A DNA stretch of 8,171 bases from Candidatus Atribacter alterifermentans. Its GTDB lineage: Bacteria; Atribacterota; Atribacteria; Atribacterales; Atribacteraceae. Under the pieces are notes generated by a model, which did no database searches, was not told where the DNA came from, and saw nothing but the letters and a program-made list of their open reading frames with translations. Positions 1-5,662 of the stretch are shown in pieces. Every line of letters starts with the position of its first letter. Position 1 is the first letter of the stretch. A program made the position numbers and the translations under genes. The stretch covers positions 1 to 8,171 of the forward strand of contig JAAYUP010000313.1 of assembly GCA_012517635.1 (NCBI GenBank), read 5' to 3'.

Positions 1-698
1 ATTTCTGCACAGACACCAAAAAATCCTAAAGCGGCAATGGTTGATGTGAGGTGATCTGCTTCAATTGAAGCAAAAATGGCACAGAGGGAAGAGGCCATAC
101 ATCCCGTTCCAGTTAAAATTTTTAACCAGGGATGACCATTATGAACCAAAAAAAGTTGAATCCCATCACTGATAAAATCAACTTTTCCTGTCACGGCTAC
201 TATCGTTCCATAACGCTGACTGGCTTCTCGAGCCAAATCTGAAACAGATACGTTAGTTGGTGTAGCATCAACACCTTTAATAAATCTTGGATCACCCAGG
301 AGAGCAGATACTTCCCCAGCGTTTCCACGAATTACAGTTATCTTAATTTCAGAGAGAATTTCTTTTGCTGCGTTGGTTCGATACTGAGTAGCTCCTGCTC
401 CAACCGGATCTAAAATTATAGGAATTCCCTTTTGATTTGCAACTTTCCCAGCCAAACGGCAACTCTCAATGAGATCTGGATTTAATGTTCCCAAATTCAA
501 AACCAAAGAGTCAGCTTGGGCTGCCATTTCTTCAACTTCAAACTTTGAAAGCGCCATTACTGGTGAAGCACCAATCGCTAAGGTGATGTTGGCATTATCA
601 TTAGCGGATACCATATTGGTTATATGGTGAATAAGGGGCTTCTTTTGACGAATAATCGGTAACAATAAAGCACATCGCTGAATTATTTTTTTATCCAT
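1..698 (-). CDS. thiM: Hydroxyethylthiazole kinase ThiM (C-terminus cut by window edge)
   Basis: ThiM phosphorylates 4-methyl-5-(2-hydroxyethyl)thiazole with ATP in the cytoplasm, a salvage step that supplies thiazole phosphate for thiamin phosphate synthesis. Starting at the ATG at 698, 232 codons are visible of the roughly 265-270 usual for the family; the reading frame runs off the left edge. Seen motifs are HHITN near residue 25, an NLGTL segment, DPVGAGAT in the middle, a GNAGE segment, and TGTGCMASS, whose cysteine is residue 200. This corresponds to the catalytic Cys (about position 198) of Bacillus ThiK. The start overlaps the end of cytX by 16 bases, which suggests translational coupling; the ribosome site is weak (GGTG about 9 bases upstream). 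It is the third gene of the riboswitch-controlled operon. thiD or thiE may follow beyond the edge, but that is not visible. Confidence 0.95.
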   Translation of the reverse strand, partial: MDKKIIQRCALLLPIIRQKKPLIHHITNMVSANDNANITLAIGASPVMALSKFEVEEMAAQADSLVLNLGTLNPDLIESCRLAGKVANQKGIPIILDPVGAGATQYRTNAAKEILSEIKITVIRGNAGEVSALLGDPRFIKGVDATPTNVSVSDLAREASQRYGTIVAVTGKVDFISDGIQLFLVHNGHPWLKILTGTGCMASSLCAIFASIEADHLTSTIAALGFFGVCAE

Positions 699-1918
699 TT
701 TTTTAACACCAAATAAATTGCACCAGAAGAAAAAAGGCTTGGAAGAGAAGCACCCAAAACCGGCAAATAATTCAAAAATAATTCATAAATAACGAATCCA
801 CCAATCCAAGCTAAAATAGCTACAAGATCATATTCTTTTTGATGAAAGAGTTGTTTGGTATCAATCCTTCTTTTCCGATAAATAAAGTAGTCAAAAAGAA
901 CAACTCCAAATAAAGGAATAAAAATTGATCCAATAAAATATAAAAAGTTTTCATATCGATCCACGGGGAAAAAGAGAGCGAGTCCGGTACCACCAATTCC
1001 GAAAAGGAAAGTCGCTAACTTTTCTTTTGTTTTAGGTCTAACATTCCTAAAAGAAACTGCTGTTGAGTAAATATCTAAAAATGTTGTCGTAATAGTAGAG
1101 AAAAGAACCACCATAAAGGCTATAACCCCAAAACCCATGGCAACCATACCAGGGATTGGATCGCTTTGTCCGGTTGCTAATGAAAGAAAAAAGCCCAATA
1201 TGAACATCCAAGAACTTACTAAGAAATAACCCCACCACGTTCCCCAATAAGCACTTTTGGTGTTTTTGGCAAAGCGAGAATAATCAGCGACCAAAGGAAG
1301 CCAAGAAATTGGCATGGCTATTACAATATCAAATCCAGTTGCCCAAGGAAGAGATCCATCGGCAACAATATTCTTTAAAAAAGAAAGAGGGGCATTCACC
1401 ATAACTACATAGGTCATGACCACACAAAGAGCTGCCAATGCAACAACTGCAATCCTTTGAATCCACTTCCACCAACGATGACCTACAATTGCCCAGACCG
1501 TACTACCTAATCCGGCGATAAGAATCCATAAAAATCGATTATTATAATCAAACATTTTCATACTGATGACATCCATAGCTCTTGCACAGATAATCACCAT
1601 AATCGCTGTCCAACCCAAAAGTTGAACAATATTAAAAAATGAAGCTATAAAAGACCCTATGCGTCCAAAGGCGGCTCGAGTAGAAAACATGGAAGAAATA
1701 CCCCACTCACTTCCAATAATTCCTCCTAAACTAAGGGGGGTATTTCCAGCTACATGTCCAATTAAAATAGCCATAATCCCACCCCAAAAACCAAGAGAAA
1801 CCAACATTCCACCTGCCCATATCTCAGCAATAGATATAGCAGCACCCGACCAGAGTAAAAAGAAATCGAATCCAGTAAGATTACGATTCGATTGTGAAAT
1901 GTAAACTTCTTCTTCCAT
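683..1918 (-). CDS. cytX: CytX-type NCS1 permease, putative hydroxymethylpyrimidine transporter
   Basis: This is a 411-residue integral membrane protein of the NCS1 (nucleobase:cation symporter-1) family, with about 12 hydrophobic segments spread from residue 20 to 405. Family marks seen are SWLPLVADYSRF (residues 205-216), which is typical of cytosine/HMP permeases, and IPLFGVVLFDYFIYRKRR near residues 334-351. The length suits the CytX subgroup, which is known mostly from TPP-riboswitch operons and is assigned to uptake of the thiamin pyrimidine precursor HMP. The start is 3 bases after the thiW stop, with GGTGG about 13 bases upstream; the end overlaps thiM by 16 bases. The HMP assignment rests on context as much as sequence; a cytosine or other nucleobase substrate remains possible. 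Confidence 0.9.
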   Translation of the reverse strand: MEEEVYISQSNRNLTGFDFFLLWSGAAISIAEIWAGGMLVSLGFWGGIMAILIGHVAGNTPLSLGGIIGSEWGISSMFSTRAAFGRIGSFIASFFNIVQLLGWTAIMVIICARAMDVISMKMFDYNNRFLWILIAGLGSTVWAIVGHRWWKWIQRIAVVALAALCVVMTYVVMVNAPLSFLKNIVADGSLPWATGFDIVIAMPISWLPLVADYSRFAKNTKSAYWGTWWGYFLVSSWMFILGFFLSLATGQSDPIPGMVAMGFGVIAFMVVLFSTITTTFLDIYSTAVSFRNVRPKTKEKLATFLFGIGGTGLALFFPVDRYENFLYFIGSIFIPLFGVVLFDYFIYRKRRIDTKQLFHQKEYDLVAILAWIGGFVIYELFLNYLPVLGASLPSLFSSGAIYLVLKKWIKK

Positions 1919-1921
1919 TTT

Positions 1922-2434
1922 CTATTTACCACCATTGAGAATTTCGACATTAAACCACGGTAACTTTCTTATGACTTTGATTAACAAAAACCCAATGATG
2001 CTTCCGGGTAAGCAGCTCACAAGAAAGCTAATCTGGAAAAAAGAAAGAGTAACCGACATCTCCTTCCAAGGAGCTACTAGATAAGCGCTCAAGGTAGCAC
2101 CTACCAAAACTGTTCCAACAGGTTCTAAAAAACTTACCCAATCCCTTCGAATACCATAATGGTAGAACACTCCTACCACAAAAGCTCCAGGAATCCCACC
2201 TGGAAAAGCAAATATCGTTCCGGTACCCAACATCAAGCGAACCAAAGCGGCTAAAAAAGAAGCAATCATCGCATACCAGGGACCGATTATAATACCAGCC
2301 ACCACGTTAATGGCATGCTGAAAAGGGAAAACCTTCACTGGACCAATTGGAAAGTGAATAAACGAACCGAAAACTGCCAAAGCAGCAAAAAGTGCCGTAA
2401 AGGTCAATAAGCGGACTGAATTATTTTTTTTCAT
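1922..2434 (-). CDS. thiW: ThiW, ECF transporter S component for thiazole precursor
   Basis: This 170-residue hydrophobic protein has five to six membrane segments and matches the ThiW family of energy-coupling-factor substrate-binding (S) components. The family is predicted to capture hydroxyethylthiazole. Diagnostic stretches are FPIGPVKVFPFQHAINVVAG (residues 28-47), GPWYAMIASF (51-60) and GTGTIFAFPGGIPGAFVVG (70-88). The ATG at 2434 is supported by GAGGA at 2445-2441 with a 6-base spacer. It is the first gene of the operon, directly behind the TPP riboswitch terminator. The shared EcfA/EcfA'/EcfT module that would energise it is not in this window. The family is clear; the substrate is a family-level prediction supported by the neighbouring thiM. 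Confidence 0.93.
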   Translation of the reverse strand: MKKNNSVRLLTFTALFAALAVFGSFIHFPIGPVKVFPFQHAINVVAGIIIGPWYAMIASFLAALVRLMLGTGTIFAFPGGIPGAFVVGVFYHYGIRRDWVSFLEPVGTVLVGATLSAYLVAPWKEMSVTLSFFQISFLVSCLPGSIIGFLLIKVIRKLPWFNVEILNGGK

Positions 2435-2440
2435 TTTGTT

Positions 2441-2445
2441 TCCTC
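2441..2445 (-). promoter_or_regulatory. Ribosome binding site of thiW
   Basis: On the minus strand GAGGA lies 6 bases before the thiW ATG. It sits just after the terminator U-tract, so it is transcribed only when the riboswitch allows read-through. Confidence 0.75.
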
Positions 2446-2450
2446 ATAAT

Positions 2451-2490
2451 AGAAAAAATAAAAATCCACCCATTTTTGTGCGGGTGGATT
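2451..2490 (-). terminator. Intrinsic terminator of the TPP riboswitch expression platform
   Basis: On the minus strand AATCCACCC (2490-2482), a 10-base loop, and GGGTGGATT (2471-2463) form a perfect 9-bp stem. It is followed at once by TTTATTTTTTCT, a classic U-tract. It lies between the TPP aptamer and thiW, so it should stop transcription when TPP is bound. Confidence 0.92.
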
Positions 2491-2499
2491 CATGATTCT

Positions 2500-2591
2500 T
2501 CCTCATCCCTACGCCGGCATTACCCGAGATCAGGTTCGAGGGGTCGAAAGCTCGCGCTTTCCTCTCAGCCCCGCACTATGGAGCTCCCCAC
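2500..2591 (-). promoter_or_regulatory. TPP (THI-box) riboswitch aptamer
   Basis: The minus strand carries the conserved TPP aptamer cores in order: GGGGAGC (2589-2583), CTGAGA (2568-2563), ACCTGAT (2535-2529) and TAATGCCGGCGTAGGGA (2522-2506). P3 can form between AGCTCC and GGGGCT. An extra hairpin GAAAGC-GCGA-GCTTTC (2561-2546), capped by a GNRA-type tetraloop, is inserted after the CTGAGA strand. The aptamer senses thiamin pyrophosphate. With the terminator immediately downstream, it should act by transcription attenuation, switching off thiW-cytX-thiM when TPP is plentiful. Confidence 0.97.
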
Positions 2592-2621
2592 TAAAATATC
2601 TATTCGGTTTTCTTTATTTAT

Positions 2622-2650
2622 AAGTTACCACTTGATCATAAATATGTCAA
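2622..2650 (-). promoter_or_regulatory. Candidate promoter of the thiW-cytX-thiM operon
   Basis: On the minus strand a perfect -35 TTGACA (2650-2645) is followed after 17 bases by TAACTT (2627-2622), a weak -10. This would start transcription about 25 bases before the aptamer, a typical layout. The -35 lies only 36 bases after the stop codon of the upstream oxidoreductase gene. No intrinsic terminator is visible between them, so some read-through into the operon is possible. Confidence 0.6.
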
Positions 2651-2685
2651 CTCATCTAACTATCTCTGCATATTCTGGTGATCTT

Positions 2686-3720
2686 TTATAATTTGATGGC
2701 TTTTCTTTCTTTCGAAGATTGATAGGCTGCTTCTATGATTCTAAAGTTACGAACTCCAGCTTCATAGTGAATAACCGGCTTTTCCCCAGTTTGAATCCAA
2801 TGACTAAAGGCATCAAATTCCTGCGCATACATCGATTTTGGTTCTAATATGACTTCTTGGTATGCATCCTTCGTACGAGCTTGTTGTGAAGAGTATCCTT
2901 TATTCTCTGACTCAAGATATAACCACATTTTCCCAGCCGAATCTTGACCAATTGAATTATGAGTAATTACTGCACCTTTTGTCCCGTATATTTCCAACAT
3001 ATTTTTAGCTGCTTGGTCAGGTATATTAAAAAAGTTATCAACGACTCCCTGAGCTCCATTTTTAAACTTCATAAGGATAGTTGACGTATCTTCAACTTCA
3101 TAGGGATGGGTAATTGTATCAATGAAAGCAGTTACTTCTTGACAGGGACCAATAATCCATTCTAAGAGGTCAATACAGTGACATCCCATATCAATAAGTG
3201 CCCCTCCCCCTCCTGTTGCTTTTTTTTGCCTCCATGCATCAGGAATAGGAGGATACCAACAAGTCAACTGAGCTCTACCATAGACAATCTGACCTAATTG
3301 ATTTTCTTCTACCAGTTGTTTGATTTTTTGATGATAGACATTATAGCGCATCATGAAAGCTACGCCAATTTTTAGGTTTTTCTTCTCGGCCAAATGAACC
3401 ATTGCTTCAGTTTGATCAAACGTTAAAGCCATTGGTTTTTCGCATAAAACATGTTTACCAGCATTCAAAGCTGCTGCTACTTGTTTTTCATGTTCAAAAA
3501 CTGGTGAAGCAATGTATACTGCATCTATATCTTGCTTTAAAATTTCTTCAACGCTGGTGTACCATCGGTCAATACCAAATTCCTTTCCCATTTCCTTTAC
3601 TAATTCTTCAGAAATATCCATTAATGCAGTGATTTGACTTTTTTTTGAAAATTTTACTACCTCAGGTATACTTCTTCTCCGGGCAATTCCTCCGGCTCCA
3701 ATTACCCCCCATTTCACCAT
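2686..3720 (-). CDS. Gfo/Idh/MocA-family NAD(P)-dependent oxidoreductase
   Basis: This is a predicted cytoplasmic sugar, inositol or related polyol dehydrogenase of 344 residues, a normal family length. The N-terminal Rossmann domain shows GVIGAGGIA (residues 5-13, the GxGxxA dinucleotide site) and the family signature CEKPMAL (93-99), whose Lys95 is the catalytic-type lysine. The C-terminal domain carries GGGGALIDMGCHCIDLL (170-186), where Asp177 and His181 correspond to the conserved catalytic pair. Substrate cannot be read from sequence; members act on glucose, myo- or scyllo-inositol and many others. I chose the ATG at 3720 rather than the one at 3741 because GGAGGT lies 9 bases before it, inside the longer version. 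No sugar transporter or partner gene is adjacent. The thiamin operon lies downstream but has its own promoter and switch. Confidence 0.9.
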   Translation of the reverse strand: MVKWGVIGAGGIARRRSIPEVVKFSKKSQITALMDISEELVKEMGKEFGIDRWYTSVEEILKQDIDAVYIASPVFEHEKQVAAALNAGKHVLCEKPMALTFDQTEAMVHLAEKKNLKIGVAFMMRYNVYHQKIKQLVEENQLGQIVYGRAQLTCWYPPIPDAWRQKKATGGGGALIDMGCHCIDLLEWIIGPCQEVTAFIDTITHPYEVEDTSTILMKFKNGAQGVVDNFFNIPDQAAKNMLEIYGTKGAVITHNSIGQDSAGKMWLYLESENKGYSSQQARTKDAYQEVILEPKSMYAQEFDAFSHWIQTGEKPVIHYEAGVRNFRIIEAAYQSSKERKAIKL

Positions 3721-3729
3721 CAAATAGAC

Positions 3730-3735
3730 ACCTCC
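3730..3735 (-). promoter_or_regulatory. Ribosome binding site that fixes the oxidoreductase start
   Basis: GGAGGT on the minus strand lies 9 bases upstream of the ATG at 3720. An in-frame ATG at 3741 sits before this site and has no such signal, so the protein most likely begins MVKWGVIG. Confidence 0.8.
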
Positions 3736-3756
3736 ATTCAATTTTTTGTCAATACT

Positions 3757-3785
3757 ATTTTATCGTTTTATTTCTGTTTTGATTA
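3757..3785 (-). promoter_or_regulatory. Weak candidate promoter of the oxidoreductase gene
   Basis: On the minus strand TAAAAT (3762-3757) is a fair -10; 17 bases upstream is TAATCA, matching only three of six -35 positions. It would give a leader of about 30 bases carrying the GGAGGT site. A weak call. Confidence 0.3.
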
Positions 3786-3841
3786 GACCTATTTAACATT
3801 ACACTCCTCACTTGAAAAAAAAGTAGGAAGTACAGAATGAA

Positions 3842-3880
3842 CCACCCTGAGAGGCGATTGCCCGCACAATGATCTCATCT
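3842..3880 (+). repeat. REP-like repeat unit 1
   Basis: The unit runs from CCACCCTGAG to GATCTCATCT. Its last ten bases are identical to the end of unit 2 at 3927-3936, and both units have a CTGAG- or TTGAG-type left part. I infer a degenerate member of the same family; it is the weakest of the set. Confidence 0.4.
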
Positions 3881-3892
3881 AACACCGCAGGC

Positions 3893-3936
3893 GTTATCTT
3901 GAGCCCTCGCTTTTCGAGGGCGTGAGGATCTCATCT
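3893..3936 (+). repeat. REP-like repeat unit 2 with hairpin
   Basis: The unit has the form TATCTTGAG, hairpin, GTGAGGATCTCATCT. The hairpin is GCCCTCG (3903-3909) and CGAGGGC (3915-3921), a perfect 7-bp stem with a 5-base loop. The layout (a left part like TCATTCTGAG, a variable stem-loop, a right part like GTGAGAATCTCAT) is shared with units 3 and 4 in the opposite orientation. T-runs follow, but no plus-strand gene lies upstream, so I do not call it a terminator. Confidence 0.6.
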
Positions 3937-3974
3937 TTTTATGTTTTTTTTCTTTTTAAAATATTTTAAAAAAT

Positions 3975-4023
3975 GAGATTCTCACGTCGTCTGGTAAAAG
4001 ACACCGGACTCCTCAGAACGACA
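3975..4023 (-). repeat. REP-like repeat unit 3
   Basis: On the minus strand it begins TGTCGTTCTGAGGAG and ends GTGAGAATCTC. The middle, GTCCGGT with ACCAGAC, forms a 7-bp stem with one mismatch. It shares TCGTCTGGTA and AGAACGACA (plus strand) exactly with unit 4, which starts 11 bases further on. Confidence 0.75.
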
Positions 4024-4034
4024 GCTGGGTTTAT

Positions 4035-4087
4035 AAGATTCACGCTTCGTCTGGTAGGTAGAAGCTACCAGACTTCTTAGAACGACA
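4035..4087 (-). repeat. REP-like repeat unit 4
   Basis: This is the tandem partner of unit 3. On the minus strand it begins TGTCGTTCTAAGAAG and ends GCGTGAATCTT. GTCTGGTAG (4049-4057) and CTACCAGAC (4065-4073) make a perfect 9-bp stem with a 7-base loop. Where it differs from unit 3, its stem stays paired. Confidence 0.75.
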
Positions 4088-4097
4088 AAATGACTCA

Positions 4098-4136
4098 ATG
4101 AGATTGCCCAATCGCATAGGACACTCCTCGCATTCA
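4098..4136 (-). repeat. Related repeat unit 5, abutting the MITE-like element
   Basis: On the plus strand it begins ATGAGATTGCCC and ends CTCCTCGCATTCA. This recalls the widespread ATTGCGAGGAG...GGCAATCTCAT type of bacterial intergenic repeat read in reverse; that likeness is from memory. It has no perfect stem here and looks decayed. Confidence 0.45.
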
Positions 4137-4297
4137 GGCTGTGTCATAATGATTCTGTAAATTATTTACCCCCACTTATACAAATATTTTACGGTCATAT
4201 TGGGAATAGAGAACCAAAAATTAAGGATAGGTGTTATGTGTCCTCCACTTTTAGGTTATACGTGGTGTAAGAAAGGAATTGTGACACAGCCTGAATG
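4131..4297. mobile_element. MITE-like element with 16-bp perfect terminal inverted repeats
   Basis: CATTCAGGCTGTGTCA at 4131-4146 is exactly inverted at 4282-4297, and the match extends to 19 of 20 with one mismatch. A second, imperfect inverted match lies inside: CCACTTATA (4172-4180) against TATACGTGG (4257-4265). The 167-bp interior has no coding frame. Ends beginning GGCTGTGTCA are reminiscent of insertion-sequence termini, possibly IS256-like, but this is recollection. I infer a non-autonomous or internally deleted transposon remnant. No clean target-site duplication is visible. Confidence 0.6.
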
Positions 4298-4319
4298 ACG
4301 GAGCACGAAAAAATTCTAA

Positions 4320-4350
4320 TCCCCCCTTTTATGCACCTTTTCAAAAGGGA
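4320..4350. repeat. Short hairpin repeat (CCCTTTT / AAAAGGG)
   Basis: CCCTTTT (4324-4330) and AAAAGGG (4343-4349) are inverted around a 12-base spacer, flanked by C-rich and GGGAGA tails. It looks like the CCCCCTTT...AAAGGGGGA interspersed repeats seen in many bacterial genomes; that link is from memory. Confidence 0.45.
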
Positions 4351-4355
4351 GAGAT

Positions 4356-4402
4356 TTTCCCCTCGTCCCTGTTCGCACAGGAGAAGGTTAGGGTGAAGGA
4401 AC
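4356..4402. repeat. Palindromic interspersed repeat of CCCCTC...GGTTAGGGTGAAGG type
   Basis: The sequence runs TTTTCCCCTCGTCCC, then the hairpin CCTGT-TCGC-ACAGG (4368-4381), then AGAAGGTTAGGGTGAAGGAA. This is the layout of a common bacterial intergenic palindrome with C-rich and GGTTAGGGTGAGG arms. A third repeat type in the same gene-free space. Confidence 0.55.
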
Positions 4403-4540
4403 AATTCTTTTTCAACCTCATCTGGTATCGTTACAGGATATTAAGACTAATCTCAGCAAAAAAATGCTAACTCCTATTCAAACTATGGGTATTTTATTCA
4501 TTGGTCATTTTCGAGGAAAGTGAAGTTTCTTTATCAAAAG

Positions 4541-4616
4541 TGGAGCGGGAAACGGGACTCGAACCCGCGACAACCAGCTTGGAAGGCTGGAGCTCTACCA
4601 GCTGAGCTATTCCCGC
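4541..4616 (-). tRNA. tRNA-Gly (anticodon UCC), CCA encoded
   Basis: The minus strand folds into a full cloverleaf of 76 bases. The acceptor stem is GCGGGAA with TTCCCGC, the D arm is GCTC...GAGC, and the anticodon stem is CCAGC with GCTGG around the loop CTTCCAA (anticodon TCC, reading GGA and GGG). The variable loop is 5 bases and the T arm is GCGGG-TTCGAGT-CCCGT. The discriminator U is followed by an encoded CCA. The wobble uridine of this tRNA is a known substrate class for MnmE/MnmG, whose MnmG partner is encoded further along this window. It has its own promoter just upstream. Nothing in the cloverleaf is unusual. Confidence 0.98.
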
Positions 4617-4634
4617 TCAATTTTCTTGTTGGGG

Positions 4635-4662
4635 ATTATAACACACCAAAGCAATTCGTCAA
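4635..4662 (-). promoter_or_regulatory. Promoter of tRNA-Gly
   Basis: On the minus strand TTGACG (4662-4657), a 16-base spacer, and a perfect TATAAT (4640-4635) lie 18 bases before the mature tRNA 5' end. This is a near-consensus sigma-70 promoter with a very short leader, and it lies between the asparaginase stop and the tRNA. Confidence 0.88.
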
Positions 4663-4694
4663 GATTTTAAAACAAACAAGAAATAAATTAATTT

Positions 4695-5600
4695 TTAATG
4701 AGAATCCTTATAGGTATATGGCTCTTGCATTCCATCCTTCCAAAACGCATAACTAATTTTTCCTCCATTGTTTCCAATACCAATTTCTCCTCGATAGCTC
4801 AGAGCGATAGCTCCACATACAACATTATACTTCTTTGCTATAGCCATTCCCCGATCAACCGCACTTTGGGCACTCATTTCTTCCATCCATTCGGCAATTT
4901 TCCGAGCTAAGCCCAATTTAATAATTCCCTCTCCAGCTCCAGTCATCGATACAGCACCCCATTCTCCTGCAAAGTTCCCTAAACCAATTAATGGAGAATC
5001 CCCAACTCGCCCTGGGAGCTGCATTTCAATTCCACCAGTTGAAGTTGCTGCTGCTTTTTGTTTTTTACTGTCGATTGCCACTGATCCCACTGTTCCCAAT
5101 TGGAGTGTTTGAAGAGATAATCGAGCTCGTTCTAAATAGTAGTGATAAATAGAATTTTTTTCTTTCTCAGCAATTTCAATTGCTTTACGAAGGGTTGTAA
5201 TAGTAAGGTCAGCCACCGGATTGTAAGGCTCAAATCCTAACAATCTGGCAAAAAGGTTTGCACCTTCCCCAACCAATAAGACATGTTTCGTTTGTTCCAT
5301 TACCCCTCGAGCAACAGAAATTGGATTTTTTATATTTTTTATTGCTGCTACTCCCCCACAAGACAAATCATCTTTCATGATACTGGCTGACATTTCGATT
5401 TCACCCAACAGATTTGGATACGATCCGGTACCAGCATCTAAACGAGGGTCATCTTCCAAAACCTTTACTGCTTCTTCAACAGCATCTACCGCTTCTTTTT
5501 GCATTAAAATTTTGCGTCCAACTGAACAAGCACTTTTTAAGACATCAGCAATTTCTGGAATTTCTTCAACATAAATTCCACCATGAACCACTATGAGCAT
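4695..5600 (-). CDS. Isoaspartyl peptidase / plant-type L-asparaginase (Ntn hydrolase)
   Basis: This is a cytoplasmic Ntn-hydrolase of 301 residues that hydrolyses L-asparagine and/or beta-aspartyl dipeptides and is made as a self-cleaving precursor. The nucleophile is Thr170 in LGTVGSVAID; cleavage before it would give an alpha chain of 169 residues and a beta chain of 132. Other family marks are HGG (residues 6-8), ATSTGG (185-190), PGRVGDSPLIG (196-206, containing the substrate-binding Arg198 and Asp201) and TGAGE (220-224). E. coli IaaA is slightly longer (about 320 residues, nucleophile near 179). The N-terminus reads VVHGGIY rather than the usual HGGAG and is a little short. The ATG at 5600 has GGTGG 7 bases upstream. 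It is a single gene, followed by the separately promoted tRNA-Gly. Whether peptidase or asparaginase activity dominates cannot be told. Confidence 0.93.
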   Translation of the reverse strand: MLIVVHGGIYVEEIPEIADVLKSACSVGRKILMQKEAVDAVEEAVKVLEDDPRLDAGTGSYPNLLGEIEMSASIMKDDLSCGGVAAIKNIKNPISVARGVMEQTKHVLLVGEGANLFARLLGFEPYNPVADLTITTLRKAIEIAEKEKNSIYHYYLERARLSLQTLQLGTVGSVAIDSKKQKAAATSTGGIEMQLPGRVGDSPLIGLGNFAGEWGAVSMTGAGEGIIKLGLARKIAEWMEEMSAQSAVDRGMAIAKKYNVVCGAIALSYRGEIGIGNNGGKISYAFWKDGMQEPYTYKDSH

Positions 5601-5619
5601 TCGGTATCCACCATCCTAT

Positions 5620-5632
5620 TTCCCAATGGGAA
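5620..5632. promoter_or_regulatory. Small dyad in the asparaginase leader
   Basis: TTCCC-AAT-GGGAA is a perfect 13-base dyad about 20 bases upstream of the asparaginase ATG and downstream of its candidate promoter. It could be an operator or an mRNA hairpin near the ribosome site; it could also be chance. Confidence 0.25.
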
Positions 5633-5662
5633 CAGTAAAAGAAGGAAATTTAATCGGCTATC

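Larger units (their letters stand above)
3742..4540. other. Long gene-free region made of interspersed repeats
   Basis: No protein gene is supported in these 800 bases: the open frames are short and lack ribosome sites or recognisable products. The space holds a cluster of palindromic repeat units between about 3842 and 4136, a MITE-like element at 4131-4297, and two hairpin repeats between 4320 and 4402. About 140 bases before the tRNA gene show nothing I recognise. No clear intrinsic terminator follows the tRNA. Confidence 0.75.

Noticed and set aside
3721..3741. Earlier ATG at 3741 adding seven residues to the oxidoreductase
   Set aside because: The added residues span the GGAGGT ribosome site of the ATG at 3720, and no site precedes the earlier ATG.
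3747..3752. Perfect TTGACA on the minus strand just before the oxidoreductase gene
   Set aside because: With normal spacing its -10 would fall between the GGAGGT ribosome site and the start codon (GTCTAT), so it cannot serve this gene. Probably chance in AT-rich DNA.
3903..3952. Hairpin with following T-runs as a plus-strand terminator
   Set aside because: No plus-strand gene lies upstream, the T-run begins 14 bases after the stem, and the hairpin is better explained as part of a repeat unit.
3842..4087. CRISPR array
   Set aside because: The units are palindromic, unequal in spacing and in both orientations, with no uniform short repeats and spacers and no cas genes.
4441..4480. AGCA-T7-GCT on the minus strand as terminator of the tRNA
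   Set aside because: The stem is only about four base pairs and the T-run is in the loop rather than after the stem.
4520..4756. Plus-strand open frame of 78 codons containing RDSNPRQPAWKAGALPAELFP
   Set aside because: It is the antisense reading of the tRNA-Gly gene, a well-known source of false proteins in databases. It has no ribosome site and covers the tRNA and its promoter.
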